NCBI RefSeq assembly: GCF_015706575.1
Contig: NW_024037074.1
Location: 15,799,334 to 15,863,333, forward strand
Source of the DNA: Patiria miniata
Lineage: Eukaryota > Echinodermata > Asteroidea > Valvatida > Asterinidae
DNA length: 64,000 nt
Direction of reading: 5' to 3'
Part shown: positions 31,901-43,204 of the stretch, in pieces
How the letters are laid out: every line of letters begins with the position of its first letter
Numbering within the stretch: position 1 is the first letter of the stretch
Position numbers and translations under genes: made by a program
The notes under the pieces: generated by a model
What the model was told of the DNA's origin: nothing
Seen by the model: the letters and a program-made list of their open reading frames with translations, nothing else
Databases searched by the model: none

Positions 31901-34900
31901 AAGAAAAGGATTTTATTTAGAGATACCATTTGAAAAAGGTGTAATAATTATGCTCCGATAAACACTGATGCTATTTGAAAAGATACAGAGACTAAAATGT
32001 TCGCAGTGTTACTAAAAACACTGAATGATACACAAGACTCTGGGTTCTCTTATCATTGGGGGTAGAAATTGTGAAAAAGTACCTTGCACAAGGACACAGG
32101 CAATGTGATTGGGATTACATCAGCATTCTGTCACAATGTCAGAAACCTAAGCCACCAGGACTACAGACAATTTTTGGTTATGTTTGATCGCCTAGTTTCA
32201 CTTCCCCGAGCATGAACAATTTGTGGTTGCATCTGTGAAAATCAAGAGCATCTCCTGATTAGACTAAACAACACCCTCAATAAGAAGCAACTGTGACTGA
32301 CCTGCTCTTCCATCTGTCTCTGCTCCTCTTCCTGTCGTTTCCTTGCCTCTTCTCGTCTTTTCTTGGCCTCTTTCTGCCGCTGTGCCTCTTCCTCCTCCCG
32401 CCGTCGTCGCTCCTCCTCCCTCCTCTTCTTGGCTTCCAACTCCTTTTTCTTCTCCTCCAACTTCTTCTTCAGCTTCTCCTCTTTCTTGCGCTCTTTCTCC
32501 TCCTGCTTCTTCCGCTCTTTCTCTTGCCTGTCACACACGTCATTAATAAATGTAATGAATAACCCCTTGTGAGGAAACAAAATCGTGTGAAAGGGCACAA
32601 CTTTTGGCAAAGTCCCAACTTATAATTGCACTGACTCACTGATCTCTACCTTTAATTGCATAATCCCTTGCTAGCTATATTATAATATTCCTGCATCATA
32701 AATTAAAAACTATAGCATAAAAAATCAAAAGCAAAAACAAATACACACCCAAACACAAAAATTTGAAACACATTCCCTACCTTTTCTTGTCCTTGTCCTC
32801 TTTCTTCTTGAGCTTTTCTGCTTTCCGATCAGCTGGATCTGTCTTGGACCCCTCCACGCTCGGTTTATCCACCTCATCCTCCTCCTCTTCATCCTCATCC
32901 TCTACTGTCCTGGGTACCACCTGCTCCTCCTTTACTACTTTCGCAGGTGCCTCATTGTTCTTCGCTTTTTTCTTCGTCTCCCGCTTAGGTTTGATGGTCA
33001 GCGGTGTCTCGTCAATGACAAGATGGTCGCTGTCGTCATCGCTGTCCACAAGCCGTCGTTCCTCATCCTCGCTCTCGACGTGCTTATCCTTGGACTCTGA
33101 GGAGCTGCGCTTTTTCTTTTTCTTCTTCTTCTGAGCCTTCTCCAGCCGTTCCATCTCCTCTTGGAGGCGTTCCTTCTCCCGCATCAGGCGATACTGCTCC
33201 TCTTGCTTCTTCTTCTTCTCCTCCTCAATCTTGGCCCGGCGGGCCTCTTCCTGCTTACGCCACTTGGAAACATAGTCGCTGTCGTCTGATGAGGAGTCTG
33301 AGCTGTAAAATTCAAACAAGGCTTTGTTGCTTCAGGTTTTGCATGGGGAGAAAACAGCCTGGAAGAATGTGAAGTGACCGTCTCTGAACAGTGAGGCGGT
33401 CCTGAGAAACAGAGGTTTAACATATCAGTCAATATGCTCAGACCATCATTAGTATCTTAACTCCCTAGAGAAAATTTAGTTAAAAGAATTCAGGCATTTC
33501 CACTTATAATGGCGTTAACACCCCCGGTCCTTTTAAAACCACCAGATACACAAATCGTAAACTTCTCCAACGCCTGTAAAAACACATCAAACTTGATATA
33601 TAATGACAAAAGTTATATCCTATATGGAAATCATACTTTTGCAAAGATGTCAACACCCTGGAAATCTCTTCTGCACATCAGAATTTTAATTAATGCCAAG
33701 TTTTAGCGTTACAGCTGTCTCAGCAAAGCACAGAAGCGTAATTAAACTTACCTGCTTAAGCTGATGCTAAGTTCTTTCTTCGGAGCTGGCACGCTTGGGG
33801 ATTTTTTCTTGGTTCTGGGTGCTCTTGGCTTTTTCTCTGCTTTAGTACGAAAATTCATAACTCAAAAAGTCAGAACTCAAAGACACTCAATAAAACAGAG
33901 TTAACGCTATTCAGAATTATGACCTTTCCAAATTCACTACATCCTCACACATACGTTGAAATCAGATCCAAAAAGTGATGAGTCAAAAATGAACGAGCAT
34001 AATCAATATTGAGCTTGTAACATGACTATCCGCTCCGTTCACAAGTACCCCCTCACTGGCAAAGGAAGTACAGTTGGGGGTGCGCGGCCACTGCGTGTAC
34101 ATAGAACAAATCCCCTGGTGTACGCGCGTCACACACAAGGAACGGTGCGCGTCAACCAGCGAAATGTACCGCCCATGGGACGTCGTTGCTAGGTAAAAGG
34201 GCGCCCTCTTTTGGTAGCGCACAGAGCTCAATGTTTCACTAGAGGTGTCTGCACGTTGCTATTCATGCTCAGGCGTAAGTTATGTCATGAATCTCCCAAT
34301 CACTAATGGACTTCGCCCCGAATTTGCTCAATGTCTCACCTTTGGTTCTGGGTTTCTTGACAGATTCTTTTTTCACCCTCTCCTTCTTGGGTTTCTTGAC
34401 CACTGGCTCATCATCACTTTCGCTGTCGCTACTGGATGCCGCCTTCTCCTCCTCTGACTGGCCCGCCTCATCTTGGTCCTCCTCGCTGCTCGAGCTACTC
34501 CTTGCTCTGGACTTCTTTCTTTCCCTTGGCTTGGACCTCTTGGAGTCCTTCTTTTTGCTTCTGCCACTGCTTGGCTTCTCTGGAACAAACTCCTGATCAA
34601 AAATTTACAGAAAGAAGATTAACCCTCTTACACTGAGAAGTTACATCTTAATTTTCAAAACTGAAATCAAGTTGGTTTGAATGCTATCATACCTGAAATT
34701 CGTAGCATTTCATTGCAAGGTATTGGCAATTTTTGTTGCAGGTTTATAAACTGTCAATGTGATAAAATTTTAATCTGTTTTTTTCCCTTCACTGACTTAA
34801 CGTCAAGACCAAGCAAAGTAAGCTTGTGATTTTTTTTTATAACTATCAAACTCTCCAAAGGGAGCATTACGTTTGTGAATGGCAAAGCCTAACACTTACA

Positions 34901-37824
34901 AGGTTCTACCTGGTCAGTGGTTTGGTCCATTCAGAGGAGCATGTCGCGAAACAAAAATGCTAGGACAACAGACTCTGAGCATGGATAGTAGACGACACTA
35001 CATGACCACCACTCTGGTTCACGCGTGCAGGACTCAAAGTACGCACACCTGTTTTTCATTTGAATGTGCACAAATCCATGATTTGTTTGTATCAGCACCA
35101 GGGGCAGAGGGGTAATGGCATTCAAATCGTTGGATTCACCACAAAGTGACAAATACAATTGTACATGTTTTGACACAACATGACATGATGGTTCGTAAAT
35201 GGTCAAAGTGCCTGCTGAACTCTCTCGCTATCATCTTTACGAGTGTTCACGAACCCAATGTGTTACTTACATCACTTTCATCTGCTTCCTCAACCTCCTC
35301 CTCCTCTGACAGCTCTTCGTAATCTGTCTCTGCCTCATCGCTAGACAAAGCCTTCTTCTTCTTGGAGGATTTCTGGGATAAGAAGGTATTACAATTACTC
35401 AAAGGTGTGAGGGCATACTAATGTCATATTAATTGTTTCAAAATTTGTACAAATGTGGTTTGTACTAGTTCCACGTGTAAGTGTGTATTCCTGAATTGAA
35501 ATTGGAGGGTTGCTGGTATCAGTAATGACAATTTCGACCGAGCCCGCTGTATTCTACCTTTGCGGTGTCTACACTCTTTTTCCGTTTCTTTGCTGAGGCA
35601 GTTTTCTCCTTGGGTTTGATTTTCTTGGCCAGGGGTTCCTCCTCCTCCTCTTCCTCCTCGGATGATTCTGGCTCCGCTTCTCCTACTTCTTCTTCTTCTT
35701 CTTCTTCTTCTATTTCTTCTTCCGAGGTGGAAGGTGGTTGCTATAGTAACAAATTAATTTAAAACAAAAAGTAGAAATAGGAATTTGATGTTGACGTTTG
35801 ACATTAATGTGACCGATTAATATAGGTTTTTAAACTAGGTGTGAAAATCAAAATTTAGGTTGTAAAGGTTTTCCAAGCTCCAAAATGTAGGCATTTACAG
35901 GTTTTTAGGAAGCAAGACTGTGCACATTTTCAGCATGAGGTAGCAGAAATATAGTGAATTGCTTACATCAAGTTCTTCACACTAGATAATAATCAATTGC
36001 ATGCAAACTGCCAAATTCTGAAGCACTTGTACAAAATATCTTAGAGGTAGGCCTTTATAGACAATGTGGTTATTTTGGAATTATTTACTAAACTGTGGTA
36101 AAATGTCTGGAAAAAAATTGTTGAAATGTATGTCAGAATAAAAATATGGGTTTTTATAGGTTATATAGGTTACTAAATACTTTAACAATCAAATAGGCTC
36201 CCAAGTTGAAATGCAGGTTTTTTTTAGATTTTATAAGTTCTAAGGTATCGCTGTGATTCTGATCTCTGTGAATATGAGCTCTGGCACATTAAAAGCAATA
36301 GACCCACACCAAGATCTCAAGAAGAATATTCAACAGTTTTTGGGGTTTTACCTGCGCGTAAAGATTAACATCAGGATTGTCAATGATCTCCTCTAACCCA
36401 AAGTTGAATGCTTTGTGCTTCTTGTGAGTTTGACCATACTTGTGTTTGTACTCCTCATATGGGAACAGGTCCTTGGGCAACATGAATGCACTGCAGGAAA
36501 AAAAAACCCAACAGAATGGAAAAGACAAATGAAGAAAAAATTAGGAAAAAATTATCAAGTACGTTAAAAACCATGCAGTTTGAGGAGTCACAATGCTTTG
36601 CTTTTTACAGCTGACTTTTGACATCTCCAGTTAATATAGACAATGTGACATTTGTTTACAAATTAGATGTTGTGATCACATGGCGCCAACTTTCAGCAAA
36701 TGGTTCTCTTCTGCACTGCATCTCTACCTCTTGAAATATGAACGGTTCAAAAGTGTTGACACATACTATTTAACGTTGGCCAAATAACATGCAAAAATAA
36801 CATGGCCAAAAAAAAGGAGAAAATTGGGAGATTGCCAAGTTACGTCATCATAAGTCTGGAAATCTAGGTGTGATAGTGGTTGGGTCAAGTGTTCTGTGGT
36901 TGCAGGTTGAAAACAAATTCAAGTCAATTTCTTTGTTCAAGTTTATGGTGATTAAAAAGTGATCCTGATTAGTGTGTCTCTGTCTTTGTTGTTTTATTTG
37001 ACAAGAGCAACAGTACAGACATTTCCCCCAGAAATATTGTTGTTTTTTTATCTGCAAATTCTGAATGCCCCAGAAGCTTAGAATGAGGTGAAGAGGCACT
37101 TACGTCTCATGCGTTCCATAGAAGAAGATGGGGAGTTTATTTGGAGGTGGTTTGACAGCACCTTCGGGTACCATGTCAATCTGAAGACAAGAGGGAGAGA
37201 GATATGAGAACATTTAACAGATACCTTGTTAACTCGGCAGTCTCATGCAATGATGCAGTGCCTGATTCAATCTGATGTGAAAATCAAACTGAGCCCAATC
37301 TTCGTGGCTGTGTTTACAATCAAGGTATCTTTACTATGTTGGAATATTTTACGCCAATAGTAAGCCTATTCCCTTAAATCACTTAATGACTGCCTTCTCA
37401 TGCATCTACTAAGGCCGAGCAACAGAAAAAAAAAAAGTTTCTCATCCGGGCTTTTTAAAAGAATGAAGGAGGCGAGTGTTTTTTTCCTCCAAGATAGCAG
37501 ATTGATTCTTCAATTTTCTGGACTCTTTTGCTGCTCTACGAGTAAAACTTCTGGATACACAAAACCATTTCAGGAAATTATTAAAAATGGTACAACTACA
37601 AGCCATTAGTAGCAGCAGACCACACATGGGAGGGGGTAGGGGTCGGGTCGGGAGACGGTACATGTAAGGGGGTGAGGAGGCGGGGAGGGGATGACAAGCG
37701 TGTGGAGGAAGGGAGAGGCATATAGGAGGGTGCTTGGATTGAGCCTTACCCTGGCAGGCCAGTGAGGCCATCCTTTCATCTTGGCAAACACTTTGTCTCC
37801 CGGCTTGAAATTTCTGCCTGCCAT
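27902..37824 (-). CDS. PSIP1: LEDGF/HRP2-family chromatin tether (PWWP + IBD), sixteen coding exons
   Basis: Minus-strand exons, in order: 37824-37750, 37180-37104, 36490-36352, 35740-35558, 35372-35271, 34592-34340, 33839-33752, 33302-32781, 32527-32302, 31883-31828, 31536-31487, 30695-30622, 30050-29943, 29645-29513, 28994-28292, 27968-27902. The total of 2,856 nt encodes 951 aa plus TGA, and every phase joins. The family binds H3K36-methylated nucleosomes through the PWWP domain and recruits partner proteins through the integrase-binding domain (IBD), linking them to transcribed chromatin. The order here is PWWP (about 1-95), a long acidic/basic linker (about 98-590), IBD (about 592-680) and an acidic tail. 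It is longer than vertebrate PSIP1 and HDGFL2; it probably predates their split, so the symbol is approximate. Confidence 0.95.
29513..30695 (-). CDS. PSIP1: LEDGF-like exons 12-14: integrase-binding domain
   Basis: Exons 30695-30622, 30050-29943 and 29645-29513 encode [16 protein letters not shown], then [15 protein letters not shown] and [13 protein letters not shown], which is the helical IBD fold shared by LEDGF and HRP2. In animals this domain binds short acidic/hydrophobic motifs in proteins such as MLL/menin, JPO2, PogZ and IWS1; the lentiviral integrase exploits the same pocket in vertebrate LEDGF. The Asp of the N-terminal loop (SMDHP) is kept. Tyr and Pro stand where vertebrate LEDGF has Phe406 and Val408, by my alignment. 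Confidence 0.9.
30362..30575. mobile_element. Short TIR element in a LEDGF-like intron
   Basis: The left end (about 30362-30395, with TTACGCTCGAGGACAG) and the reverse complement of the right end (about 30541-30575, with ACTATACGCCTGAGGACAAC) form an imperfect inverted repeat. The right half recurs in opposite orientation at about 59371-59468 in RAB27 intron 1. No coding capacity. Confidence 0.65.
31033..31440. repeat. 12-bp minisatellite, 34 units, in a LEDGF-like intron
   Basis: Thirty-four head-to-tail units of GGAGGTAAACCT or GGAGGCAAACCT lie in the intron between exons 31536-31487 and 30695-30622. The unit length is a multiple of three and contains no minus-strand stop, so all three minus frames stay open across it. 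The IBD exons read correctly without it, so it is intronic. Variants are arranged in blocks rather than at random. Confidence 0.95.
32302..35740 (-). CDS. PSIP1: LEDGF-like exons 4-9: charged linker
   Basis: Six exons encode residues about 98-555. They hold Glu-rich runs (exon 35740-35558), Ser/Asp/Glu clusters that look like casein-kinase-2 sites (exons 34592-34340 and 33302-32781), several basic KKxK clusters, and a near-continuous K/E/R helix in exon 32527-32302. The last should form a long single alpha-helix or coiled coil. Apparent open frames on the plus strand here are shadows of this biased composition. Confidence 0.9.
36352..37824 (-). CDS. PSIP1: LEDGF-like exons 1-3: PWWP domain
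   Basis: Three exons (37824-37750, 37180-37104, 36490-36352) encode residues 1-97. The start [20 protein letters not shown] is the standard LEDGF/HDGF opening, and GWPHWPAR is the PWWP-type motif. FFYGTHET and [11 protein letters not shown] complete the methyl-lysine reader fold. Donors and acceptors are canonical (GCCAGG|GTAAGG, TGCAG|TGCATT). Confidence 0.95.
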
Positions 37825-37829
37825 GGTCT

Positions 37830-39700
37830 ACTTTGGTCTAGCAACAGATCTAGAACTGAATGGCATTAAAATGCAAAGTGTTAATCACAGTATCCTGCTC
37901 TGCCATGTCTGCTCCTTTTCAGTACGGAAGAATGAACAATCTTGAGTTCAATGATGAGACTGGTTTACAAACATGACATAGAAAATAGAAGTTTACCGAG
38001 GTGTAAATATTGAAATATTCACCGAGATTCAACCCATGTTCCTTTGGCATTGGCATATACATCCTATTGATAAAATAATCACAGTGGCTATCGTTACAGC
38101 AGCTGCAACGTGATTTTCAACTGTTATCGTTATGCCATGGCAGTCAACCGTCTGGTTCCCTGACCTAATAGTATTCAACGTCAGGATTTTTGGCTGATAG
38201 GAACCAGCCAAGTTGAGACTATCAACCGAATGGTCAGTGATGGTTCTCGGACATGTCGGAATTTATTTCCAAACAAATCCTCCACTGACAATGACTGATT
38301 CAGTGATTAGCCAACAAAGAAAAATGAAAATTGAAATCTACTTAAATTTTAATTAAAAGAACGATTTGATTAAAAATATAATAATATTGAAGAAAACTAG
38401 GCCCTACTTAAAAAATAAATAAATAAATAAAAAACTGCACAGCGCGGGTTCGATCTTGGAATCTTCAGCAGACTATAGGGCCTAGGTCGAACGTTTGAGC
38501 TACGGACATGACGGAAGCGACGGGCAGTTTTAAATATGATAGGGCCTAGGGCCTATAGACTTGCAATGGTGTTTTGCAATGCCGTAACGATAGAAGTTGA
38601 AATTGCATTACGGCTGCCGTAACGATAGCCGCGGCGGCTGTAACTGGCTGCTGGCTGCTTCGGCCGCAGGCAGCTGCACTTGCCACTGCTTGCGGCTGCA
38701 GCCAAAAACTAGTTCAACTTCTGCAACTGAACTCCAATGAAAAACTGCAGATAGTCCAGGTAATATGCACGTAAATGCACTGTTTCCTTCTTCAAATATC
38801 CAAATAGATGCATATGCTCATCGTTCATACATACAAACCTGTGAATGCGCTGAAAAGATGAGCCAAATTGGGTCTACGTCCCGAATGTTTCGCGGGAAAT
38901 TACATGCAACTGCAAGTTAAGTGAGTGAGCAGATCGTGCTGAAACATACTATACCGTACTCACTAGATGTAGTTCAGTGTTTTTTGTATGGAGTGCAAAT
39001 CGCACAACAAAATCGTGGATGTAAAATAACACAATGTTTATTTTTCCCAAAGAAAGAGCTTTGTATTGTACCTCAAACTGTTCATAAAAATATGTCTTTC
39101 ACATTAAGAGGTGTTTTTTGATGTTTTATCTGGGAAAAAGTGACCAGAAAGCAAATTTAAAAAAATGGGAAAAACCGGTGGTACAAATGTTTTGGAACCC
39201 AAGAGAAAAAGGACTGCCTGCTGATAATTATGACTGGCGCCCTGTAGCTTCACACGATAACGTGTGGCTAGCTTGGGAACCAGCGCAAAGTAGGAGTGTT
39301 GGACGCGCCGCTCGATTGTGCATGCAGTTAGTCGATCGATGTGTTGACAAATCCTGTTGATGAGCACAGATGCCAGCGGATTTCTGGCCTGATAAAGGGC
39401 CATTTAAGTTGTAGATTGAGTTTACTGTTTTTTCAAGGCGGTAAGTTGAAGAATATTGGGAAATGAAGTGGTATTTTAAGCCGTAATACCGTGACTAGTT
39501 GTAGGTCTACGCGTGCATCACTGTGTAAGTTTGACAAAAATTAAAGCTAGCTAAGTTAAGTATGGCCGGCTGTGCTGTGCACAATGGTGCACCGTGTTGT
39601 TTACCTGTAGCCCCGCCCACACATGGGTGTCAATGATCGGCGGCGCTATGTCATGTATGTGTAGTGTTCATGTAGCCCACATGCATATAGTGGGGCCCCT
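37830..39700. other. Upstream region of the LEDGF-like gene
   Basis: No coding signal. An imperfect inverted repeat pairs about 38062-38136 with 38578-38640 (CGTAACGATAG and GTTGAAA words). A GC-rich segment at about 38625-38715 (GCCGCGGCGGCTG, CGGCCGCAGGCAGC) could be the minus-strand promoter. An acceptor-like TTCAGTTCTAG just upstream of the ATG (about 37857 on the minus strand) hints at a 5' UTR intron. Confidence 0.4.
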
Positions 39701-39720
39701 CTTGGGAAAGAAATAGAATG

Positions 39721-40375
39721 TGGAAAAAATGTTGCAACCTGACGCCACTTTTTACTTCATAATATATCATCTAAATGAAGGTCATGGTTGCAAAAATGAT
39801 GATAAGACTAGCTTGAGTAACTCCAGCTGACATGCTCATATTCATTCACATGTAGCGCTGGAGGCATAACCTGTTCGTTAGCATGTGGTAGGGCCTAGCA
39901 AGAGACCCTAAAAAAATGGCCTCTCAAAAATTGTTCATTTTTACCTCTAATATCCCACCCCAGAGTTCATTTACATACCTCATACATTCAGCAGTCATTT
40001 ACGAAGCCTAATGATCGACTTGAAACAGACCACACAAAAAAATGTGGAAAAATCTTGACGATTTCGGTGGCTTGTCCGTAAAAAAAAAGGCCAGTTCCAA
40101 TGGCTGTCGTCCATTTTATTTTGCTAATTATGTAAATGTATGCATCACGTGATGACATCGAAAAAAATCTGCGCGCGCGATGTATATGGGTACCACACCG
40201 CTTTCAGGCGCCGCAAGTGAGTTCAATTTTTGTCTGGTGCGTTGTCGCGGAAAGCAAGACAACGAGAATGCTCTCCACGACAACGCACCAGACGAAAATA
40301 CTTTTGACTCTCCGACCATAGACTTTCAATTGTACACAATCGCTGAAGTGGCGTCAGGTTACAACATTTTTTCCA
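39721..40375. mobile_element. 655-bp TIR element with 6-bp target duplication
   Basis: Both ends start TGGAAAAAATGTTG and share 30 bp with one C/T difference (39721-39750 against the reverse complement of 40346-40375). AGAATG directly flanks both ends (39715-39720 and 40376-40381). A second perfect-looking inverted repeat near the right end (about 40227-40245 and 40278-40297, GTCTGGTGCGTTGTCG) makes an inner hairpin. No transposase is encoded. Confidence 0.85.
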
Positions 40376-40640
40376 AGAATGTAACTGATGCCACAATTAT
40401 ATGTGCTCGTGATGTTTCCTGATGGATGCTTTGCCAACTAGGTCGATTTTTTTCATCTTTTTTTTGCGTATCTGTACTGATTCGACCCATGTTTTGTCAC
40501 GCACCAGGAACGTGAGTATGTCAAGAAGTACCAGACAGAGTTTAGGGGCATAATGTACAGCAGTTTTTGAACACCGCAGACATATCGTATGTTTCCCTTC
40601 GTAGGGGAAAGATTTCCATACGTTGACATCACCTACAGTG

Positions 40641-40754
40641 TAGTCCGAGTAACTTGGACCCAACTTATCGCTTTTTAAACATTCGGACATGGGATCGCCA
40701 TACCATGCCCAAATGTTAAAAAGGCGATAAGTTGGGTCCAAGTTACTCAGACTA
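40641..40754. mobile_element. Foldback element with 43-bp arms
   Basis: The arms 40641-40684 and 40712-40754 are nearly complementary (TAGTCCGAGTAACTTGGACC against TAGTCTGAGTAACTTGGACC, continuing to TTATCGC), around a spacer of about 27 bp. GACATCACCT occurs directly before and after (40625-40634 and 40755-40764), separated from the left arm by six bases, and may be a target-site duplication. Confidence 0.8.
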
Positions 40755-40869
40755 GACATCACCTGGCACCCTGTGCACAAACCCTATTAGACTGGTCTGA
40801 AAATTTCAAAGTGTTTACTCAGTAAATGCTTCAATATTTTCCCTGCAAAATTTGACTTTTTAGGACATA

Positions 40870-42960
40870 TACAGGGGTGTGAAATCAGCTTTAAAGCTGA
40901 TTTCAGTTTTTTTTTGTTTTGGATTTCAGCTTTTTTCCTAGCTTTTTCTCTCACTTGCTGTGTACAAAAGTATATAGGAGATTTCTAAATGTCAGTTTTT
41001 TTACACCTTTTTCAGCTGTTTTCAGCTATTTTTATCAGTGGTCACTCACACCCCAGATATAATATTATACATGTATTATCACTTTCTGATGAGGGAAACA
41101 TTTGATAGGCCCATAAGTGGTAACACATAGCAACCGATGAAAACTGGTTTGCAAATGAATATAGATGTTTTTTTAATGGATGACGTCAGCCCGCCCACGC
41201 CTAGCCCCATAAATGTGGCTCAAATACTGGACTTCCTCCTTATATAAGGGGAAGAGTTGATTTTGACAATAAATGGCATGTTTGACGAAATCAAAATCAG
41301 GACTATTTTGTCACTTCATGTTCACAATCTAGGCCAGTATGTTAAAAAAATTCCCAGCAAATTAATGATGTTCTTCAAAACTTCATTCATAGTTTTGTTG
41401 GAATTTAATAATACCTACTCCCATATCAGAGATCGGGTCATAAAAATGTCACTTTCATCAGCCATCTGCAAAATGCTTTCAAACAAGATTCAGCATTATT
41501 TGCCATCTTCATTTGCAGGTTGTGTTAATTATTGTTTTCATCAAATTGTTGTTTCTTATAAATTGATTTCCATAACTTCCCTTAAAAATCTAAATCTTAC
41601 AATCTTTCCTCAACACTCCAGTCTATTTATGTCCAGTAATATAAAGTGGAATTCTATTCTCTTAAGAATGGGGTGCTTCAAATCACAATCGCCATTATTG
41701 TGGCCAGTGCGTCTCACCCCTGTATGTGTGTATACTCGACTACATGTAGTGCCAGGGTCTACATACACTCAACTAATACACAGGGCCCCATTACCAAAAA
41801 TGTGAGGGAAACTTTGATTTTGAAAGCTGTTATTGTTCAAAACAACCTGTTTTGCAAATTTAGTCATTGGTGATTTGTTTAAGCACAGTTTCTTGGAGGA
41901 ACAAAAGTCAGTAACAAAAAAAAATATTGCTCCCATAAGGTACCAAAATCTATTTTTTTATCTGGAAATAATAAAGCCAAAAAAATATTTCTGCTTCCAA
42001 TTACATGGCATTTGAAAGTAGGGTAGGTAGGTAGGGAATATTTTGTTTTGGCATTTTTGTGTGTGTGTACAGTCAATGGTAAAATGTAGTATTTGATGGT
42101 TTTTATTTTTTCCCCCTAATTTCCCCCCTGTCAAAATAGGGTAGGTAGGGAAACCAAAAGCAGAACTATTTTTTTTATCCTAATGTCATGCAGAAATTTA
42201 TATCCTCACAAAATGAACAAATGTCTCATGGCATTTTATACAATGTCGCGATTTTATCGTAAATCTGCAAAACAAACAGGCAGCACCACCTAGGGCCGTT
42301 TACACTCCCAGTGCGTCAAATATCTATTTTGTAACCTTGTATCTCACGTCGGTGGGAACAAATCTAATTTTCCTTATCCTCGTCGCTGGCAATTTGGTCT
42401 ATTTTCGGGCAAAAACACTTCACTGCTTTTCCATTGGCCGGCTTATGTGGGATGACAAAAACGACAACCTACAAAGCTAAGGCTGATTATATTGATCTGT
42501 CTTCTACCTATTGGATATAAAGGTCAGACAGTCATTTTCAGACGTGTGTGTTTACGACTTGATGCTGCTGTATTGGATCGCCAGCATATAGTGTCGTTTT
42601 AAAAAATTCTCATTTTTGCATCTGTGCATCATAATTTTATGTATTGATTTTATTTTTTGTAATGAAAAAATGGTTGATTTCCTGTGAACACATGTTAGAT
42701 TGAAATGTCAAAGCTATTCAAGTGTGCATACTATATTTTTTTTCAGAAATCTTTCACACCAAATTTCACACCAATTGTTCATGTTACTTCTATTGTGTAT
42801 AATTTATGTTTCATGTGTTAATATTTTAAAGTCTTCATCTCTGAACACATGAAAGAGTATGCATAATGCATACATTTACAATGTGTATGTTCATGAATGT
42901 AATGTACGTTCATGTGTGGAAACAATTGACAATGAGTAAGATTTGAGGCTTTGCATGGTG
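40870..42960. other. Geneless AT-rich stretch
   Basis: No recognisable gene. A 182-codon frame at 41257-41805 begins with ATG but shows no domain, no typical codon bias and no similarity I recognise. GGTAGGTAGG microsatellite-like tracts occur at about 42015 and 42139, and a degenerate TTTCAGCT repeat at about 40880-41035. Confidence 0.5.
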
Positions 42961-42967
42961 GAGATAC

Positions 42968-43204
42968 TAAATAATGAAAGGTTTGCGGAAACACCATGTG
43001 CGAATAATTTCTCAACTAAGAGAATGGTTCTGAAAAGAACCAGAGGTATAAACTCGACATTCCGGTCAGTATGCTCTGACTGTCAGTATGCATCTAAACC
43101 CTAACCCGGAACATCAAGTTTATACCTCTGGTTCTTTTCAGAACCATTCTCTTAGTTGAGAAATTATTCGCACATGGTGTTTCCGCAAACCTTCCATTAT
43201 TTAA
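42968..43204. mobile_element. Long inverted-repeat element carrying two histone-type stem-loops
   Basis: Arms of about 100 bp (42968-43066 and 43107-43204) are almost perfectly complementary and start TAAATAATG, around a spacer of about 40 bp. Each arm contains the 16-mer GGTTCTTTTCAGAACC (plus strand 43130-43145; minus strand 43041-43026). This is a 6-bp stem with a TTTC loop, the form of the metazoan replication-histone mRNA 3' stem-loop. No histone reading frame adjoins. Confidence 0.8.

Noticed and set aside
32763..33134. Ser/Phe-rich plus-strand frame
   Set aside because: Antisense shadow of the K/E-rich LEDGF-like exon 33302-32781.
38440..38530. Possible tRNA or tRNA-derived SINE on the minus strand
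   Set aside because: TAGCTCAAACG and GATCGAACCC resemble internal A and B boxes, but no cloverleaf stems can be drawn and no tail structure follows.
41257..41805. 182-codon plus-strand frame
   Set aside because: AT-rich region, no family resemblance, no splice context; likely open by chance. Transcript evidence would be needed to revive it.
43090..43100. CCCTAACCC as telomeric repeat
   Set aside because: Only one or two units here and near 58613; too short to be an interstitial telomere array.
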